Shown piece by piece: positions 46,755 to 57,700 of a stretch of 64,000 nt of DNA; the first letter of the stretch is position 1, and each line of letters opens with the position of its first letter. The stretch is from assembly GCF_041434935.1 (NCBI RefSeq), contig NZ_CP107964.1, forward strand, positions 186,001-250,000, in the 5' to 3' direction. This DNA is from Kitasatospora sp. NBC_00374. Lineage in GTDB: Bacteria > Actinomycetota > Actinomycetes > Streptomycetales > Streptomycetaceae. A model generated the notes under the pieces. That model searched no databases. It was not told where the DNA came from and was given only the letters and a program-made list of their open reading frames with translations. Both the position numbers and the translations under genes were made by a program.

Positions 46755-48155
46755 ATGGGCAGGACACTCGCGCAGAAAGTGTGGGACGCACACGTCGTAC
46801 GGAGCGGCAGCGCCGGCGAGGACCTCCTCTACATCGACCTGCAGCTGCTCCACGAGGTGAACACCCCCCAGGCGTTCGACGCCCTGCGCGCGGCCGGCCG
46901 CACCGTCCGCAGGCCCGACCTCACCCTCGGCACCGAGGACCACAACACCCCGACGCTCGCCATCGACAAGGTCATCCGGGACCCGGCCGGACGCCGCCAG
47001 GCGGCCCTCATGCGCGAGAACTGCGCACAGTTCGGCATCCCGCTGCACCGGCTCGGCGACCCCGACCAGGGCATCGTCCACGTCATCGCCCCCGAGCTCG
47101 GCCTCACCCGACCCGGCATGACCATCGTCTGCTGCGACTCGCACACCACCACCCTCGGCGCCTTCGGGGCACTCGCCTTCGGCATCGGCGCCAGCCAGGT
47201 CGAACACGTCCTGGCGACCCAGACACTCCCGATGCGCCGGCTCAAGGACATGGCCGTCACCGTCACCGGCCGCCTGCCCGACGGCGTCACCGCCAAGGAC
47301 CTCGTCCTCGCGCTCATCGCCGAGGTCGGCACCGCCGGCGGCCAGGGCCACATCATCGAATACCGGGGCGAGGCCGTCACCGCGCTGTCCATGGAAGCCC
47401 GAATGACCCTGTGCAACATGTCCGTCGAAGCGGGCTCCCGAGCCGGCATGGTCGCCGCCGACGACACCACCCTCGCCTACCTGCGCGCCCGACCCGGCAT
47501 GCCCCGAGGCGAACACTGGGACACCGAGACCGCCCACTGGCGCGGCCTGCGCACCGACGACGACGCGGTCTTCGACACCGAGGTCGAGCTGGACGCCGGC
47601 CGGCTTCGCCCCTACGTCTCCTGGGGAACCAACCCCGCCCAGAGCGTCCCCCTCGACGGCCGCGTCCCCTCCCCCGCCGACTTCCACGACCCCGAGGAAC
47701 GCGCCGCCGCCGAACGCGCCCTGCACTACGTCGGCCTGCGCCCCGGCACCGCGATGCGCGACGTCCCCATCGACACCGTCTTCCTCGGCTCCTGCACCAA
47801 CGGCCGCATCGAGGACCTGCGCGCCGCCGCCGACGTCCTGCGCGGCCGCCGCGTCGCCGACGGCACCACCATGCTGATCGTCCCCGGCTCCGCCCAAGTC
47901 CGCAGGCAGGCCGTCACCGAAGGCCTCGACCGGATCTTCACCGACGCCGGCGCGGACTTCCGCGCCGCCGCAGGCTGCTCCATGTGCGCCGCACTCAACG
48001 AAGACCGCCTCGGCCCCGGACAGCGAGCCGCCTCCACCAACAACCGCAACTTCGAAGGCAGGCAGGGCAAGGGCTCCCGAACGCACATCGTGTCCCCGCC
48101 GGTCGCCGCCGCCACCGCCGTCGCCGGCCACCTCGCCGCCCCCACCGATCTGTGA
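46755..48155 (+). CDS. leuC: isopropylmalate isomerase large subunit
   Basis: 466 residues, ATG at 46755 after GGAGTAGG. Aconitase-family landmarks are [18 protein letters not shown], the [4Fe-4S] ligands in [12 protein letters not shown] and [15 protein letters not shown], and [19 protein letters not shown]. With LeuD it interconverts 2- and 3-isopropylmalate or, in chain-elongation pathways, homologous acids. No leuB lies in the window. Confidence 0.95.
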   Translation: MGRTLAQKVWDAHVVRSGSAGEDLLYIDLQLLHEVNTPQAFDALRAAGRTVRRPDLTLGTEDHNTPTLAIDKVIRDPAGRRQAALMRENCAQFGIPLHRLGDPDQGIVHVIAPELGLTRPGMTIVCCDSHTTTLGAFGALAFGIGASQVEHVLATQTLPMRRLKDMAVTVTGRLPDGVTAKDLVLALIAEVGTAGGQGHIIEYRGEAVTALSMEARMTLCNMSVEAGSRAGMVAADDTTLAYLRARPGMPRGEHWDTETAHWRGLRTDDDAVFDTEVELDAGRLRPYVSWGTNPAQSVPLDGRVPSPADFHDPEERAAAERALHYVGLRPGTAMRDVPIDTVFLGSCTNGRIEDLRAAADVLRGRRVADGTTMLIVPGSAQVRRQAVTEGLDRIFTDAGADFRAAAGCSMCAALNEDRLGPGQRAASTNNRNFEGRQGKGSRTHIVSPPVAAATAVAGHLAAPTDL

Positions 48156-48166
48156 GGTCCACACCC

Positions 48167-48754
48167 ATGGAGAAGTTCACCGTCCACACCGGCACAGCCG
48201 CCCCCCTCAAGCGCAGCAACGTCGACACCGACCAGATCATCCCGGCCCGCTTCTGCGTCCACTCCACCCGCACCGGACACGCCGCCTCACTCTTCGCCGA
48301 CTGGCGCGAGGACCCCACCTTCGTCCTGAACCGGCCCGAACACCACCAAGCGACCATCCTGGTCGCCGGCAACGACTTCGGCACCGGCTCCTCACGCGAA
48401 TACGCCGTCTGGGCCCTCCAGGACCACGGCTTCCGAGCCGTCGTCGCCCCCCGCTTCGGAGACATCTTCCGCGGCAACGCCCTGATGAACGGCCTCCTCA
48501 CCGTCACCGCACCACCCCACGTCGTCGAAACGCTCTGGAACCTCATCGACGCCGACCCCACCACCCCCCTCACCGTCGACCTGCACCACCGGCAACTGCG
48601 CTGCGAAGACCTCGTCCACCCCATCGACATCGACGACGACACCCGCACCCGACTCCTGCAAGGACTCGACCCCATCGCCGCCACCCTGCAACACGCACCG
48701 GACATCACCGCCTACGAACACCACCGCCGCCCCGCCCTCCCCCACACCCACTGA
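48167..48754 (+). CDS. leuD: isopropylmalate isomerase small subunit
   Basis: 195 residues, 11 bp after leuC. KRSNVDTDQIIPARFC at the N-terminus and GNDFGTGSSREYAVWAL (substrate-binding Ser-Arg) are diagnostic. The pair is complete. The last 20 residues are His/Pro/Arg-rich. Confidence 0.95.
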   Translation: MEKFTVHTGTAAPLKRSNVDTDQIIPARFCVHSTRTGHAASLFADWREDPTFVLNRPEHHQATILVAGNDFGTGSSREYAVWALQDHGFRAVVAPRFGDIFRGNALMNGLLTVTAPPHVVETLWNLIDADPTTPLTVDLHHRQLRCEDLVHPIDIDDDTRTRLLQGLDPIAATLQHAPDITAYEHHRRPALPHTH

Positions 48755-49417
48755 CACCGAACCCCACACCCCACAGCCACCCCCACCACCCCACCGCGCG
48801 GACCGTCGGCCACGGCATCCACGACAACCCATCACCCCGCCAACACCCCAGCCCCGCCAGCGAACCGGCACCCCGGCAACCCGGCAACCCGGCAACCCCC
48901 CGGCGAACCGGGCCAGGACACCGGCCCGACCGGCCGCCGCACACCACCGGCCCCTTCCACCACCACCCGAGAACCCATCCCCACGGTGGAGCCGTCCTCG
49001 CGGCGACCGCGGAACACCAGGATGTCCACACACCCCCGACGGCCGTCAGGCCGCAGGGCCTCATCGAGCTTGCTCCCCACAGGGGTTCGGACCCGCGCAC
49101 CGAAACGAGCGCCGGGAACCGAAGGACAGCGGCCGGGCGGCGCGGCGGGCAGCCGATGTGCCGGGCGCGGATGGCGGCGGCGCGGGTCTCGACGGCGCCG
49201 TGCCATGGCGGGCCCGGGACAGCGGCGGCAGGCGGCAGGCGGCAGGCGGCAGGCGGCAGGCGGGCGGGGCACGGCGGCGGGCCGGCCCTCGCGGACGGTC
49301 GGGATCCGCCGGGGACGCAACATTTCCCGCGCCCGGTCCCGTGTAGAAGTCGACGCGGGGCACCACCGTCGCGCGGGCAACTCGGCACGGACGACGGAAC
49401 AAGGGGGCCGGGCACGG
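48755..49417. other. intergenic with short tandem repeats
   Basis: 663 bp without a convincing gene. It contains CCCGGCAA-type repeats around 48868-48900 and a heptamer array at 49226-49260. The long frames on both strands are Pro/Arg-rich artefacts. The promoter of the sigma gene should lie near its end. Confidence 0.5.
49226..49260. repeat. five tandem heptamers
   Basis: CGGCAGG occurs five times head to tail. Not in a gene. Probably a slippage-prone simple repeat. Confidence 0.85.
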
Positions 49418-49921
49418 ATGTCGCCGGAGCGCGAGAGGTTGTTCGAACAGTTCGCCGCCGCCCGGTACGGGGCGCTGCGCCGCACCGCGTACCTGCTGTG
49501 CGGCGACTGGCACCTGGCGGAGGACCTGGTGCAGTCGACCCTGATCAAGGTGTACGCGCGCTGGCCGCGGCTGCGCGACCCGGACACCGCCGGGGGCTAC
49601 GCCCGCACCACGCTGGTGCGCACCTTCGTGGACGGGCGACGGCGCCGCTCGGCCGGCGAGGTGGCCAGCGCCGAGCCCCCGGAGACGGCCGCGGTGGGCG
49701 CCGACCCGGACCGGCGGCTGGCACTGCTGGCGGCGCTGGCCCGGGTGTCACCGGGCTACCGGGCGGTGCTGGTGCTGCGCTACTGGGAGGACCTGAGCGT
49801 CGAGGAGTGCGCCGCGATCCTCGACCGGAGCAGCGGCACGGTGCGGTCGGACGCCCACCGCGGTCTGGCGCAGCTGCGGACGATCCTCGGCGACTCGGTG
49901 CACGAGATCGCCGGCACGTGA
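49418..49921 (+). CDS. SigE-family ECF sigma factor
   Basis: 167 residues, ATG at 49418. Region 2 is FEQFAAARYGALRRTAYLLC and AEDLVQSTLIKVYARWPRL; region 4 is YRAVLVLRYWEDLSVEECAAIL followed by VRSDAHRGLAQLR. This is the SigE (SigE70) subgroup, typical of actinomycetes, usually followed by a membrane protein as here. It would act on few promoters, possibly its own. Confidence 0.9.
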   Translation: MSPERERLFEQFAAARYGALRRTAYLLCGDWHLAEDLVQSTLIKVYARWPRLRDPDTAGGYARTTLVRTFVDGRRRRSAGEVASAEPPETAAVGADPDRRLALLAALARVSPGYRAVLVLRYWEDLSVEECAAILDRSSGTVRSDAHRGLAQLRTILGDSVHEIAGT

Positions 49922-50072
49922 ACAAGCCGGCAGATGCGCGGCACGGCAGGTGCACGGCGCGGCAGGTGCACGGCGCGGCGGATGGGCGACACGGCCGATC
50001 GGCGGCACGACAGGTGGGCGAGCGGGTGTACGGGCGAGGCCGGGGACGCGGAGCGAGAGGGAGGAAGCGGGC

Positions 50073-50864
50073 ATGACGCACGGTGGAGAGGACCCCGACC
50101 GGCGGATGGCGGCGGAGGTGTTCCGGGCGGTGCTGGAGCAGCCGGAGCCGGAGCCGCCCGCGGTGCTGGCGGCGGTGCGGGCCGGCGGGCGGCGGCTGCG
50201 GGCCCGGCGGCGGCTCACGCTCGGCGCGGCGGTACTGACGGCGGTACCGGTGCTGACGCTCACGGCGGCGCTGGCCGTAGCGGGGCCGGCGGGGACGCCA
50301 CGGCTGCGGGACCTGGTGGGGCTCGACCCGGCCGGGGGCCGGCCCTCGACGGCGCAGCCGTCGAGCTACGGGATGGACCAACTGGACGCGGTGCACGAGC
50401 GGCTGCGCTCCGCCCTGGCCGCCCACCTGCCGGCCGGGTACACCGGGGTGCTGGACGGCGGCGGCCCGACCACCTTCCGGCTGGTCCGCGCCGACGGCGG
50501 GTTCACGGCGGTGGCGACGATCATGGGCGATCCGCTGGCACCGGGCAGCCGCGCGCCCTCACCGTGCGAACCACGGGCCGGCCGGCCGGTCTACGCGAGC
50601 GACTGCGTGTCCCGGACCCTGCCGGACGGCTCGACCGGCTGGCTGTACCGGACCACCTCCTACCCGGGCACCCAGTTCACCCTCGTCACCCCACAGGGCC
50701 GAATCGCCGGACTGGGAACCCTCCCCACAGCCACCCCACCCCAGGGAGAAGGCGGCGAGCCACAGGAGTCCAGGGCGATGACGCCCGAGGACCTGGACGC
50801 CCTGGTCCGCGACCCGCAGGTGCTCGCCGCACTGGAAGCCGTCCCACTGGACGCACCGGGATGA
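50073..50864 (+). CDS. membrane protein paired with SigE-type sigma
   Basis: 263 residues, ATG at 50073 after GAGGGAGGAA. After a short cytoplasmic head one membrane segment is visible (RLTLGAAVLTAVPVLTLTAA, near residues 50-75), then an external domain with two Cys (SPCEPRAGRPVYASDCVSR). Its position after a SigE gene suggests a regulator of that sigma factor. The spacer between the genes (49922-50072) contains duplicated GCGCGGCAGGTGCACG units. Confidence 0.65.
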   Translation: MTHGGEDPDRRMAAEVFRAVLEQPEPEPPAVLAAVRAGGRRLRARRRLTLGAAVLTAVPVLTLTAALAVAGPAGTPRLRDLVGLDPAGGRPSTAQPSSYGMDQLDAVHERLRSALAAHLPAGYTGVLDGGGPTTFRLVRADGGFTAVATIMGDPLAPGSRAPSPCEPRAGRPVYASDCVSRTLPDGSTGWLYRTTSYPGTQFTLVTPQGRIAGLGTLPTATPPQGEGGEPQESRAMTPEDLDALVRDPQVLAALEAVPLDAPG

Positions 50865-50907
50865 CACAGCGCACCGAGGCCACGCACCGGGATTGCGCAC
50901 CGGACCC

Positions 50908-51215
50908 GGAACACGGCCCCACCAACGGCAACGACCACAGAGCCCGGGCCCGGAACACGGCCCCACCAACGGCAACGACCACAAGGCCCGGGCCCGGAAC
51001 ACGGCCCCACCAACGGCAACGACCACAAGGCCCGGGCCCGGAACACGGCCCCACCAACGGCAACGACCACAAGGCCCGGGCCCGGAACACGGCCCCACCA
51101 ACGGCAACGACCACAAGGCCCGGGCCCGGAACACGGCCCCACCAACGGCAACGACCACAAGGCCCGGGCCCGGAACACGGCCCCACCAACGGCAACGACC
51201 ACAGGGCCCGGGCCC
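50908..51215. repeat. 44-bp minisatellite, seven units
   Basis: GGAACACGGCCCC begins a 44-bp unit at 50908, 50952, 50996, 51040, 51084, 51128 and 51172, with a partial eighth at 51216. Units differ only by a few bases near the end. The period is not a multiple of three, so it is not a protein repeat. Each unit carries a CCCGGGCCCGG palindrome. Confidence 0.92.
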
Positions 51216-51390
51216 GGAACACGGGGCACACCGTCACCGAACAGGCCGCCCACACACCCGCACCGAAACCCGGCCGGCAGCCCGACCGGTGGTGACGGCC
51301 ACAGAAGCCGGGCCCGGAACACGGGGCACACCGTCACCGAACAGGCCGCCCACACACCCGCACCGAAACCCCGCCGGCGGCCCGACCCTG
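51201..51390. repeat. 100-bp direct duplication
   Basis: 51201-51290 and 51301-51390 share the run from GGCCCGGAACACGGGGCACA to GCCCGACC with few differences, at a period of exactly 100 bp. It continues the minisatellite and ends the array. Confidence 0.8.
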
Positions 51391-52035
51391 ATTCGGGCCC
51401 GGACCACCGGCACGCGCACCACCACTCCGCACCGGGCCTCAGGCCCGGGCCCCGGGCCCGGGCCACAGGTCCGAGATCCCGGTCGGCGCCGACCGGACAC
51501 GGCGACCGACAGGCACCGCCGGTACTCCTCACCGCACCCGAGCTACCGGGCCGGAAAACGACACCGGGAAACGACCCAGCAGCGCACACACCAGCCCTGC
51601 ACCACACGCGAACCGGCGAAAGACCAGCCGACGGGCGCCGAGACGGGGCGACGCGCCCCAACGCTCCGAAACCCCGTCCCGTCCACACCCGCACACAACG
51701 GGTCACACCGCACTCCCCCAACAGATCCACCGATCTCCCGGCCCGCCAGAACGACCCCTGCCCGGCCAGCCGCCGCGACCGGCCGACCCGCGACCGCCCT
51801 CCGACCGCCCCTCCGCCGCTCCCAGCCGCCCTCGCTGACAGACCGTCGCACGGGAACCCACCCCACACCGCGCGAGCCACCCCCGACCCGGAGCGCACCA
51901 AGACCCGCAGGCGATCAGCCATCCAGCGCAAACCGTTCCCCCGCGCGTCCGCGACAGCACCTGTGGAGTGGCCGAGCACCCGCAACCGGGAGGTAGTGGA
52001 GACAGGCACCACCACCCTCGCCCAAGGAGCAGCGC

Positions 52036-53280
52036 ATGCCCCGAACCCGCCAGGCAGCCGCCCTCACGGCCGCGATGCTCACCGCCACCCTGAGCAGCTG
52101 CGCCAGCGAGTGGCGCCCACTGCCCCCCTCGGCGCCCAGCCCCACCCACGCCGTCCCCACACCGCAGCCCACCGGCGGGCACGCCACCGTGCCCGCAGGG
52201 CTCCCCGCGCCGGTCCCGGCCGCACCCGGCACGACCGTCACGGTGGGCAACTCCGGCCCGCTCGGCCCGGTCCTCACCGACGCCCAGGGCCACACGCTCT
52301 ACGTCTTCGAAGCCGACACCATCGCCATGTCGACCTGCTACCAGGCCTGCGCCACCGCACTGCCCCCGCTGACCACCACGTCCGCCCCGATCGCCGGCCA
52401 GGGCGCCACCCAAGGCCTGCTCGGCACCACCATCCGCGCCGACAAGACGATCCAGGTCCTCTACGACGGCCACCCGCTGTACCTGTGCGCCGACGACAAG
52501 ACCGCCGGGCAGGCCTCCGGCCACCGACTCACCCGCTTCGGCGGCACCTGGCACGCCGCCGACCCGGGCGGCCACCCGATCAAGACCCCAGCCCCCAGCA
52601 CCGACACCCACCAGCACAACCCCACGAACAACACAGCAGATTCCCCCCAAAGCACCACCCCGGACACCACCCCCGACGCGAACACACACAACACTCCCGG
52701 CACCACCGGCCCCACCACCCACGACACCACCGGCCACACACCGGACACCACCCACAGCACCGGCCCCACACCGGACTCCACCAACGACAGCACCACCCAC
52801 GACACCACCAACCCCACGCCGGACACCACCCACAGCACCGGCCCCACACCGGACACCACCAACGACAGCACCGGCCACACACCGGACTCCACCAACGACA
52901 GCACCAACCCCACGCCGGACACCACCCCGAGCACCACGCCGGACACCACCCCCCAGAGCGCCCAAACCGAAAACACACACGACAGCACCGACAACACCCC
53001 CGACACCACCACCCACGACACCGCCAACCCTGCGCCGGACACCACCCCGAACACCACCCCGAACACCGCCGACGCAACCCCGCAGAGCACTCAAGCCCCG
53101 AACACACACGACAGCACCGACAACACCCCCGACACCACCACCCACGACACCACCGCCCCTACACCGGACACCGCCGACAGCACCCCCGACACCACCACAG
53201 ACGCCAGCACGGACACCACCGGCAACACCTCCAGCACAACCGACACCACCCCGGATACCCCCTCCAGCGGCACCAACTGA
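52036..53280 (+). CDS. lipoprotein with YxFxxD domain and long Thr/Asp repeat tail
   Basis: 414 residues, ATG at 52036. The signal peptide ends in the lipobox LSSC (Cys22). Residues about 60-180 are a secreted lipoprotein domain (COG4315/PF03640 type) with GPVLTDAQGHTLYVFEADT and GHPLYLCADDK, the two YxxxxD motifs. The C-terminal 230 residues are low complexity, built of units such as TPDTTHSTGPTPDSTNDST and NTHDSTDNTPDTTTHDT. The tail resembles a wall-spanning stalk or adhesin-like spacer; no LPXTG anchor is seen. Function unknown. Confidence 0.82.
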   Translation: MPRTRQAAALTAAMLTATLSSCASEWRPLPPSAPSPTHAVPTPQPTGGHATVPAGLPAPVPAAPGTTVTVGNSGPLGPVLTDAQGHTLYVFEADTIAMSTCYQACATALPPLTTTSAPIAGQGATQGLLGTTIRADKTIQVLYDGHPLYLCADDKTAGQASGHRLTRFGGTWHAADPGGHPIKTPAPSTDTHQHNPTNNTADSPQSTTPDTTPDANTHNTPGTTGPTTHDTTGHTPDTTHSTGPTPDSTNDSTTHDTTNPTPDTTHSTGPTPDTTNDSTGHTPDSTNDSTNPTPDTTPSTTPDTTPQSAQTENTHDSTDNTPDTTTHDTANPAPDTTPNTTPNTADATPQSTQAPNTHDSTDNTPDTTTHDTTAPTPDTADSTPDTTTDASTDTTGNTSSTTDTTPDTPSSGTN

Positions 53281-54411
53281 GCACCCACCACCCGCCCCCA
53301 CCGAACCCGAACCACCAAACCACCAAACCGCCGACAGCGACCCGGTTCCAATCCCAGCGGCCACAGTCCCCACCCGTCACAGCGCACCACGACGTCACCA
53401 GGAACAACCCAGACGATCAAGGCGCCGGGCGCGGCGGTATCGCGAGCGCACGACGCGGAACACGAGCCGGAAGCGGTGTCCCCCCTCCCGCCGGGCGACC
53501 CCGCCCGCCCGACAGGCCATCAAGACCACCCCCACACCGGCAGAAAGCCCACGACACCACCCACCATGAGGCCCACGACCTCTCGACAAGGCCCGCGACG
53601 GCCAGTCACGGCCGGCGACGAAAGGCCCCCGTCGACGAAACGGCGCAACAGGCGGGCGAAGACCCGGGCATCCACCCGCGGCCACGTGCCGAGCGAGGCC
53701 TCGACGGCGGCCACCACTCACCGCCCGGTGACCGCCACGATGCCGCCGCCGTCACCGGTGCGGGCGAGCACGGTCACACGGCCGGCGGCCGGGTCGGACC
53801 CACGTCACAACAGGCCGGCCCGCTCCACACGGCCGGCGCGGCGACCGACAGCAGAGCGCCCCAGGTCGACCCCGCGCCCCAGGCCCGCGGCGCAGCACCG
53901 ACCGGACCAGGCAAAGCCGCCGAAGACCCGGCAGGTGAAGTCATCGACCGCCTCCCCCAGCCCCTCGGTGAGGCGGGTGTGGACGCGGGCGCGGGTGCCC
54001 CGCCGCAGGAGCAGCCCGACGGCGTGGGCGATATCGTTCCCGGTCGTCCTCAGGCACACATCACCCGCACTCCCCGTGCGAGCCACCGCCATCACACCGG
54101 AGGAACCCTCCCAGCGCCGCGAGCCCTGCATCGACAGGGCGCGCCCCGGCCCGACCATTGGCGGCTCGCCTCAGACCACGTCTCGACGGGTAGGAAGCCG
54201 TTGCCCTACCGACCAAGGAACTCGCCGATCGAACGGGAGCCCCGTCCGGGTGATCGCGGTCGGTGCCGGCCGTGATCGAGAACGCCCAACGGCCGTCTGG
54301 ACTTCGCCGTCACATCACCTGGGTAGTGCTGTGACCGGGAACGTTCACCGGGTTGGTGGTGGCGGGGCCGAACCGGTTGGATGTGGCGGACATCCAACGG
54401 AGTGGGGGCAC
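53281..54411. other. intergenic, possible transposon debris
   Basis: 1.1 kb without a recognisable gene. Short leftward frames (for example GLLLRRGTRARVHTRLTEGL near 54000) look protein-like but match no family I know. The right end runs into a truncated IS630 transposase, so some of this may be transposon-derived. Confidence 0.4.
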
Positions 54412-54783
54412 GGTGGCGGAGCCGGTCAAGGTCAGGAGACTGACCGATCAGGAGGGCCAGCACTTACAACGGATCGTGCGCCGGGGCAGCACCAACACGG
54501 TGCGCTACCGACGGGCGATGATGCTGCTGGCCTCGGCCGACGGCAACCGGGTGCCAGTGATCGCCCAGCTCGTCCAGGCCGACGAGGACACCGTCCGGGA
54601 CCTGATCCACCGGTTTAACGAGATCGGCCTGGCCTGCCTGGACCCTCGATGGGCGGGAGGCCGTCCCCGCCTGCTCAGCACTGACGACGAGGACTTCGTC
54701 GTCCAGACGGCCACCACCCGCCCGGCCAAGCTCGGGCAGCCCTTCACCCACTGGTCCATCCGCAAACTGCTCACCTACCTGGG
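54412..54783 (+). pseudogene. IS630-family transposase, N-terminal fragment
   Basis: From a GTG at 54412 the translation (VRRLTDQEGQHLQRIVRRGS, VRYRRAMMLLASADG, IHRFNEIGLACLDPRWAGGR) is the winged-helix half of an IS630 transposase. It breaks off after HWSIRKLLTYL, before the DDE core, where the tail of the polymerase-like gene begins on the opposite strand. The element is dead and its junction defines the present 3' end of that gene. Confidence 0.8.
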
Positions 54784-57700
54784 TCGGCCGGGGGCCCCGG
54801 TCGGTGGCCGGTGAGCCAGGCGGGGTCGCACAGCAGCAGGGCGTCGTCCGGTAGCAGGGGCATCGAGCCGTGTGTCCGTGCGGCGTCGGCGAGGCGACCG
54901 TCGAGTCCGTCGCACGGCAGGTCGAAGAACGCGCCCTCCGCGGCGGGTTCGACCTGTCGTGGAACCGATCGGCGCCGCAACGCCGCGGCGGTGAGGAAGC
55001 GGTCCGCCTCCTGCCGTGCCTCTTGGGACAGGACGCTGAAGATCCGGACGGTCTCGCCCAGATTCTCCCAGCCGACCTGGTCGAGGAGCGCAGGCGGAAC
55101 GACGACGCCGGACGCGGTCGGTGCGGCAGACGCGTGCGCTGCCCGGACGCGGACGGAGAGAAGCCGCCAGGGCCCGTGCGGCAGACCGAGGAGCATCACC
55201 GCGCGCTCGCACACCGCGTCCAGGCAGTCGAACGCCGCCGTGGAGCGCGCCCGGACCATCGCACGGGCGTCCCGCAGCCGCAGGGCTGCTCCCGAGGATG
55301 TGAGGGCGTGCACCACCAGGGGACCGAGGAGCCGCAGGGCCATGCCGCGGTCGAGGACGACGGCGCCCGGGTCGTCCGTCGGCAGGTCCGCCTCCGGCTG
55401 GTGTTCCGTACCGGCGGCCGACGGGTGGCCGATCACCAACCGCGCCTGGGCGCTGTAGTCGACGGCCCGGAGCAGGAGCGCCTCGCGCAGCGTACCGGTG
55501 GTGGTCGGCCGGGGCGTGAGGTGGTCGGACAGGCCGACCAGCGTGTGCCGTTCGCTTCCCACGGCGGGATCGGGGCAGTCGCGGTTGGCCAGGAGACGCG
55601 TGACGGCCAGCTGGAGTTCACGCTGCTCGCGGTCCATGTACCTGGGGCTGGCTCCCTCCTCCTGGCGGCGGCGGTAGGTGGCCGCGCAGGTGAGCACCGG
55701 CCGGTAGAGGGTGTTGAGGTCGCTGGTGGCCCAGTAGCCGGTGAGCGTGCGCACGTGCGGGCGGAGATCCGGTGGCAGGACCGGGATCCGCCGGATGACC
55801 ACCGTGTCGAGTGGTGGGCCGTACCGACCGGAGGGGCCACTGCCGGAGGCCCGGTGCAGTAGCATCTTCACCGCCTGGCCGCCGGTGGCAGTCGAGATCT
55901 CGTATCTGCCGGGGTGCGCCACCAACTCGTCGTCGGCCAGCAGCTGCCCGGGCCGCAGGCCCGTGGACCCGGGCTCCGTCACCACGTGTGTCATGCAGTC
56001 GGCGATCCGCCGGAGCTCGTGCTCGGTCACTCCGATGGCGCGGGCCAGCTCGGTGCAGGCCCGGCCGTGCAGGTACCAGCCGTGGACGACGGACACCGGG
56101 AGCTCGATGTGGCCGAACCGGCGGCCGCGTTCGCCGGACGGGACGGTCGCCTGCCCGCAGGCACGGCAGGTGCGCCCGGAGTCCGTGGGGTGGCGGGGTT
56201 CCCCGCACGGACAGACATCGTCCCGGAGGGGACCGAAGATCCGCTGGCAGTGGATACCGCCGGGATTCGGAAGGGTCGTGCGGAAGTTGATCCCTTCCGG
56301 GTCACGCACCTCGCCGTGCGACTGGGCCACCACGTCGTTGTCGGTCATCAGCTGGAGGCTGATGCGGTCGGCCGTCAGCGTGGGGAGGACGCGGGCGGCC
56401 CGCAGCGTCGAGCCGAGGCTGCGCACGGCGTGGCTCGCGGCCTCGCCCAGGTTCGCGGGGCCGCTGGCGGGCGGGCCGAGCGGAGTGACCCCGTCCGTCT
56501 CCAGCCTCGTGGTGAGGCTCTCGCGCCAGGCCGCGCAGTCACTCCGCGGGCCGTAGAGCTCCATGGCCAGGTGGCGGGCTCCGTGAGCGGTCAGCCACCG
56601 GAAGTCCGCGGACTCGACCAGCTGGGCACCGCCGTCGCCCTGAAGGGGCTGGTGGTTCAGCAGGGAGTAGCCGCCGGCGCCGCGCGCCGCCGTGTCGAGG
56701 CTCGCCAGTCCTTGTGCGGACAAGCTCACCACGACCGTGCGAAGGGGCGTCCCGGGCGGTGGTGCCCAGGGGTGGTCCGGTGCGACCACGATGTCTGGCG
56801 AGGCGCCGGTGGCGGCGAGCCGCTCGAGTGGGGCCCTCCCGACCAGGCCGCACACCACGGCATCGGCGCCGTCCGCGTCGGTGAGGACGTCCCCGTCCCG
56901 TACCCGGTGGTCGGTGGCCACGGTCACCGTGACCCGGGTCTGCAGCCCGTACCCGGCGTCCGAACGGCGCCCCACCGCAGCCGGGAGCCTGTGCTTCGCC
57001 GGGAAGCCGGGATCGATCCACTGGTCCAGCACGTGTCCCGGTTGGTCCCCCGGCATGCGCAGCGACCGGTCCTCCATCATCTGACCCGGGTAGATGACCT
57101 CCAGCAGTTTCTGCTCGGGCGTACGGGGTGTCTCCGGCCCCATGGGCGCGGCGATGCCCACCAGCAACTGGCCGGGCAGCACCGGGCGACCTGGCACGGG
57201 CAGGCCGGACTCATCGAGGCTTGACGCCTGCTCGGTGTCGACGGACGGGGGGCTCGCGGTGAGGACCGCACCGTTCGTCAGAGCGACACCGACCTGGTGC
57301 AGCACGGGCACCGCACGATCGTCCGCTGCCGCGAAGTCCTTCGCGACCACCGCGGCCCTGCCCCGTAGTCTGGGTGACGCGGCGACAGTGCACTGGAACG
57401 TGACGGTGCCCCGGCTCACCAACTCGCCCGGACTGAGGTCGGGCACGGCGACCTTCCGTAGCCGGTGCCAGAATCCGCGGGTGTAGAGGTGAGGGCGCAC
57501 GCGTTCGTGGTCGTCCCACTCCATCAGCTGGCCCAGCAGCAGGTCCGTGAACCGGTCGTATCCGCTACGGTGCCGCAGCAGCGTGCGCCGCAGCATCGCC
57601 TCCAGCAGAGGGGGCTCAAACCCGGTCTGCCGGTCGTACGCGACCGTGTCCTCGAACCCGAGGAACCGGTCGCCGACCTCCGGCCGGTCCCGCTCCGCCC

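Larger units (their letters stand above)
50865..52035. other. 1.2-kb non-coding minisatellite region
   Basis: Apart from the two repeat arrays listed separately the stretch is Pro/Arg/Thr-rich in all frames with no recognisable protein. Frames remain open only because the GC-rich repeats lack stop codons. It probably contains the promoter of the lipoprotein gene near 51960-52030. Confidence 0.5.

Noticed and set aside
50908..51215. CRISPR array
   Set aside because: Units are contiguous with no unique spacers, and no cas genes are present.
50686..52015. Large proteins across the 44-bp repeats on either strand
   Set aside because: The repeat unit is not a multiple of three, so each frame simply cycles through the same unit; no start context and no family.
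53476..54618. Rightward 380-codon frame before the IS630 fragment
   Set aside because: Composition is Pro/Arg/Thr low complexity; no domain and no ribosome site.
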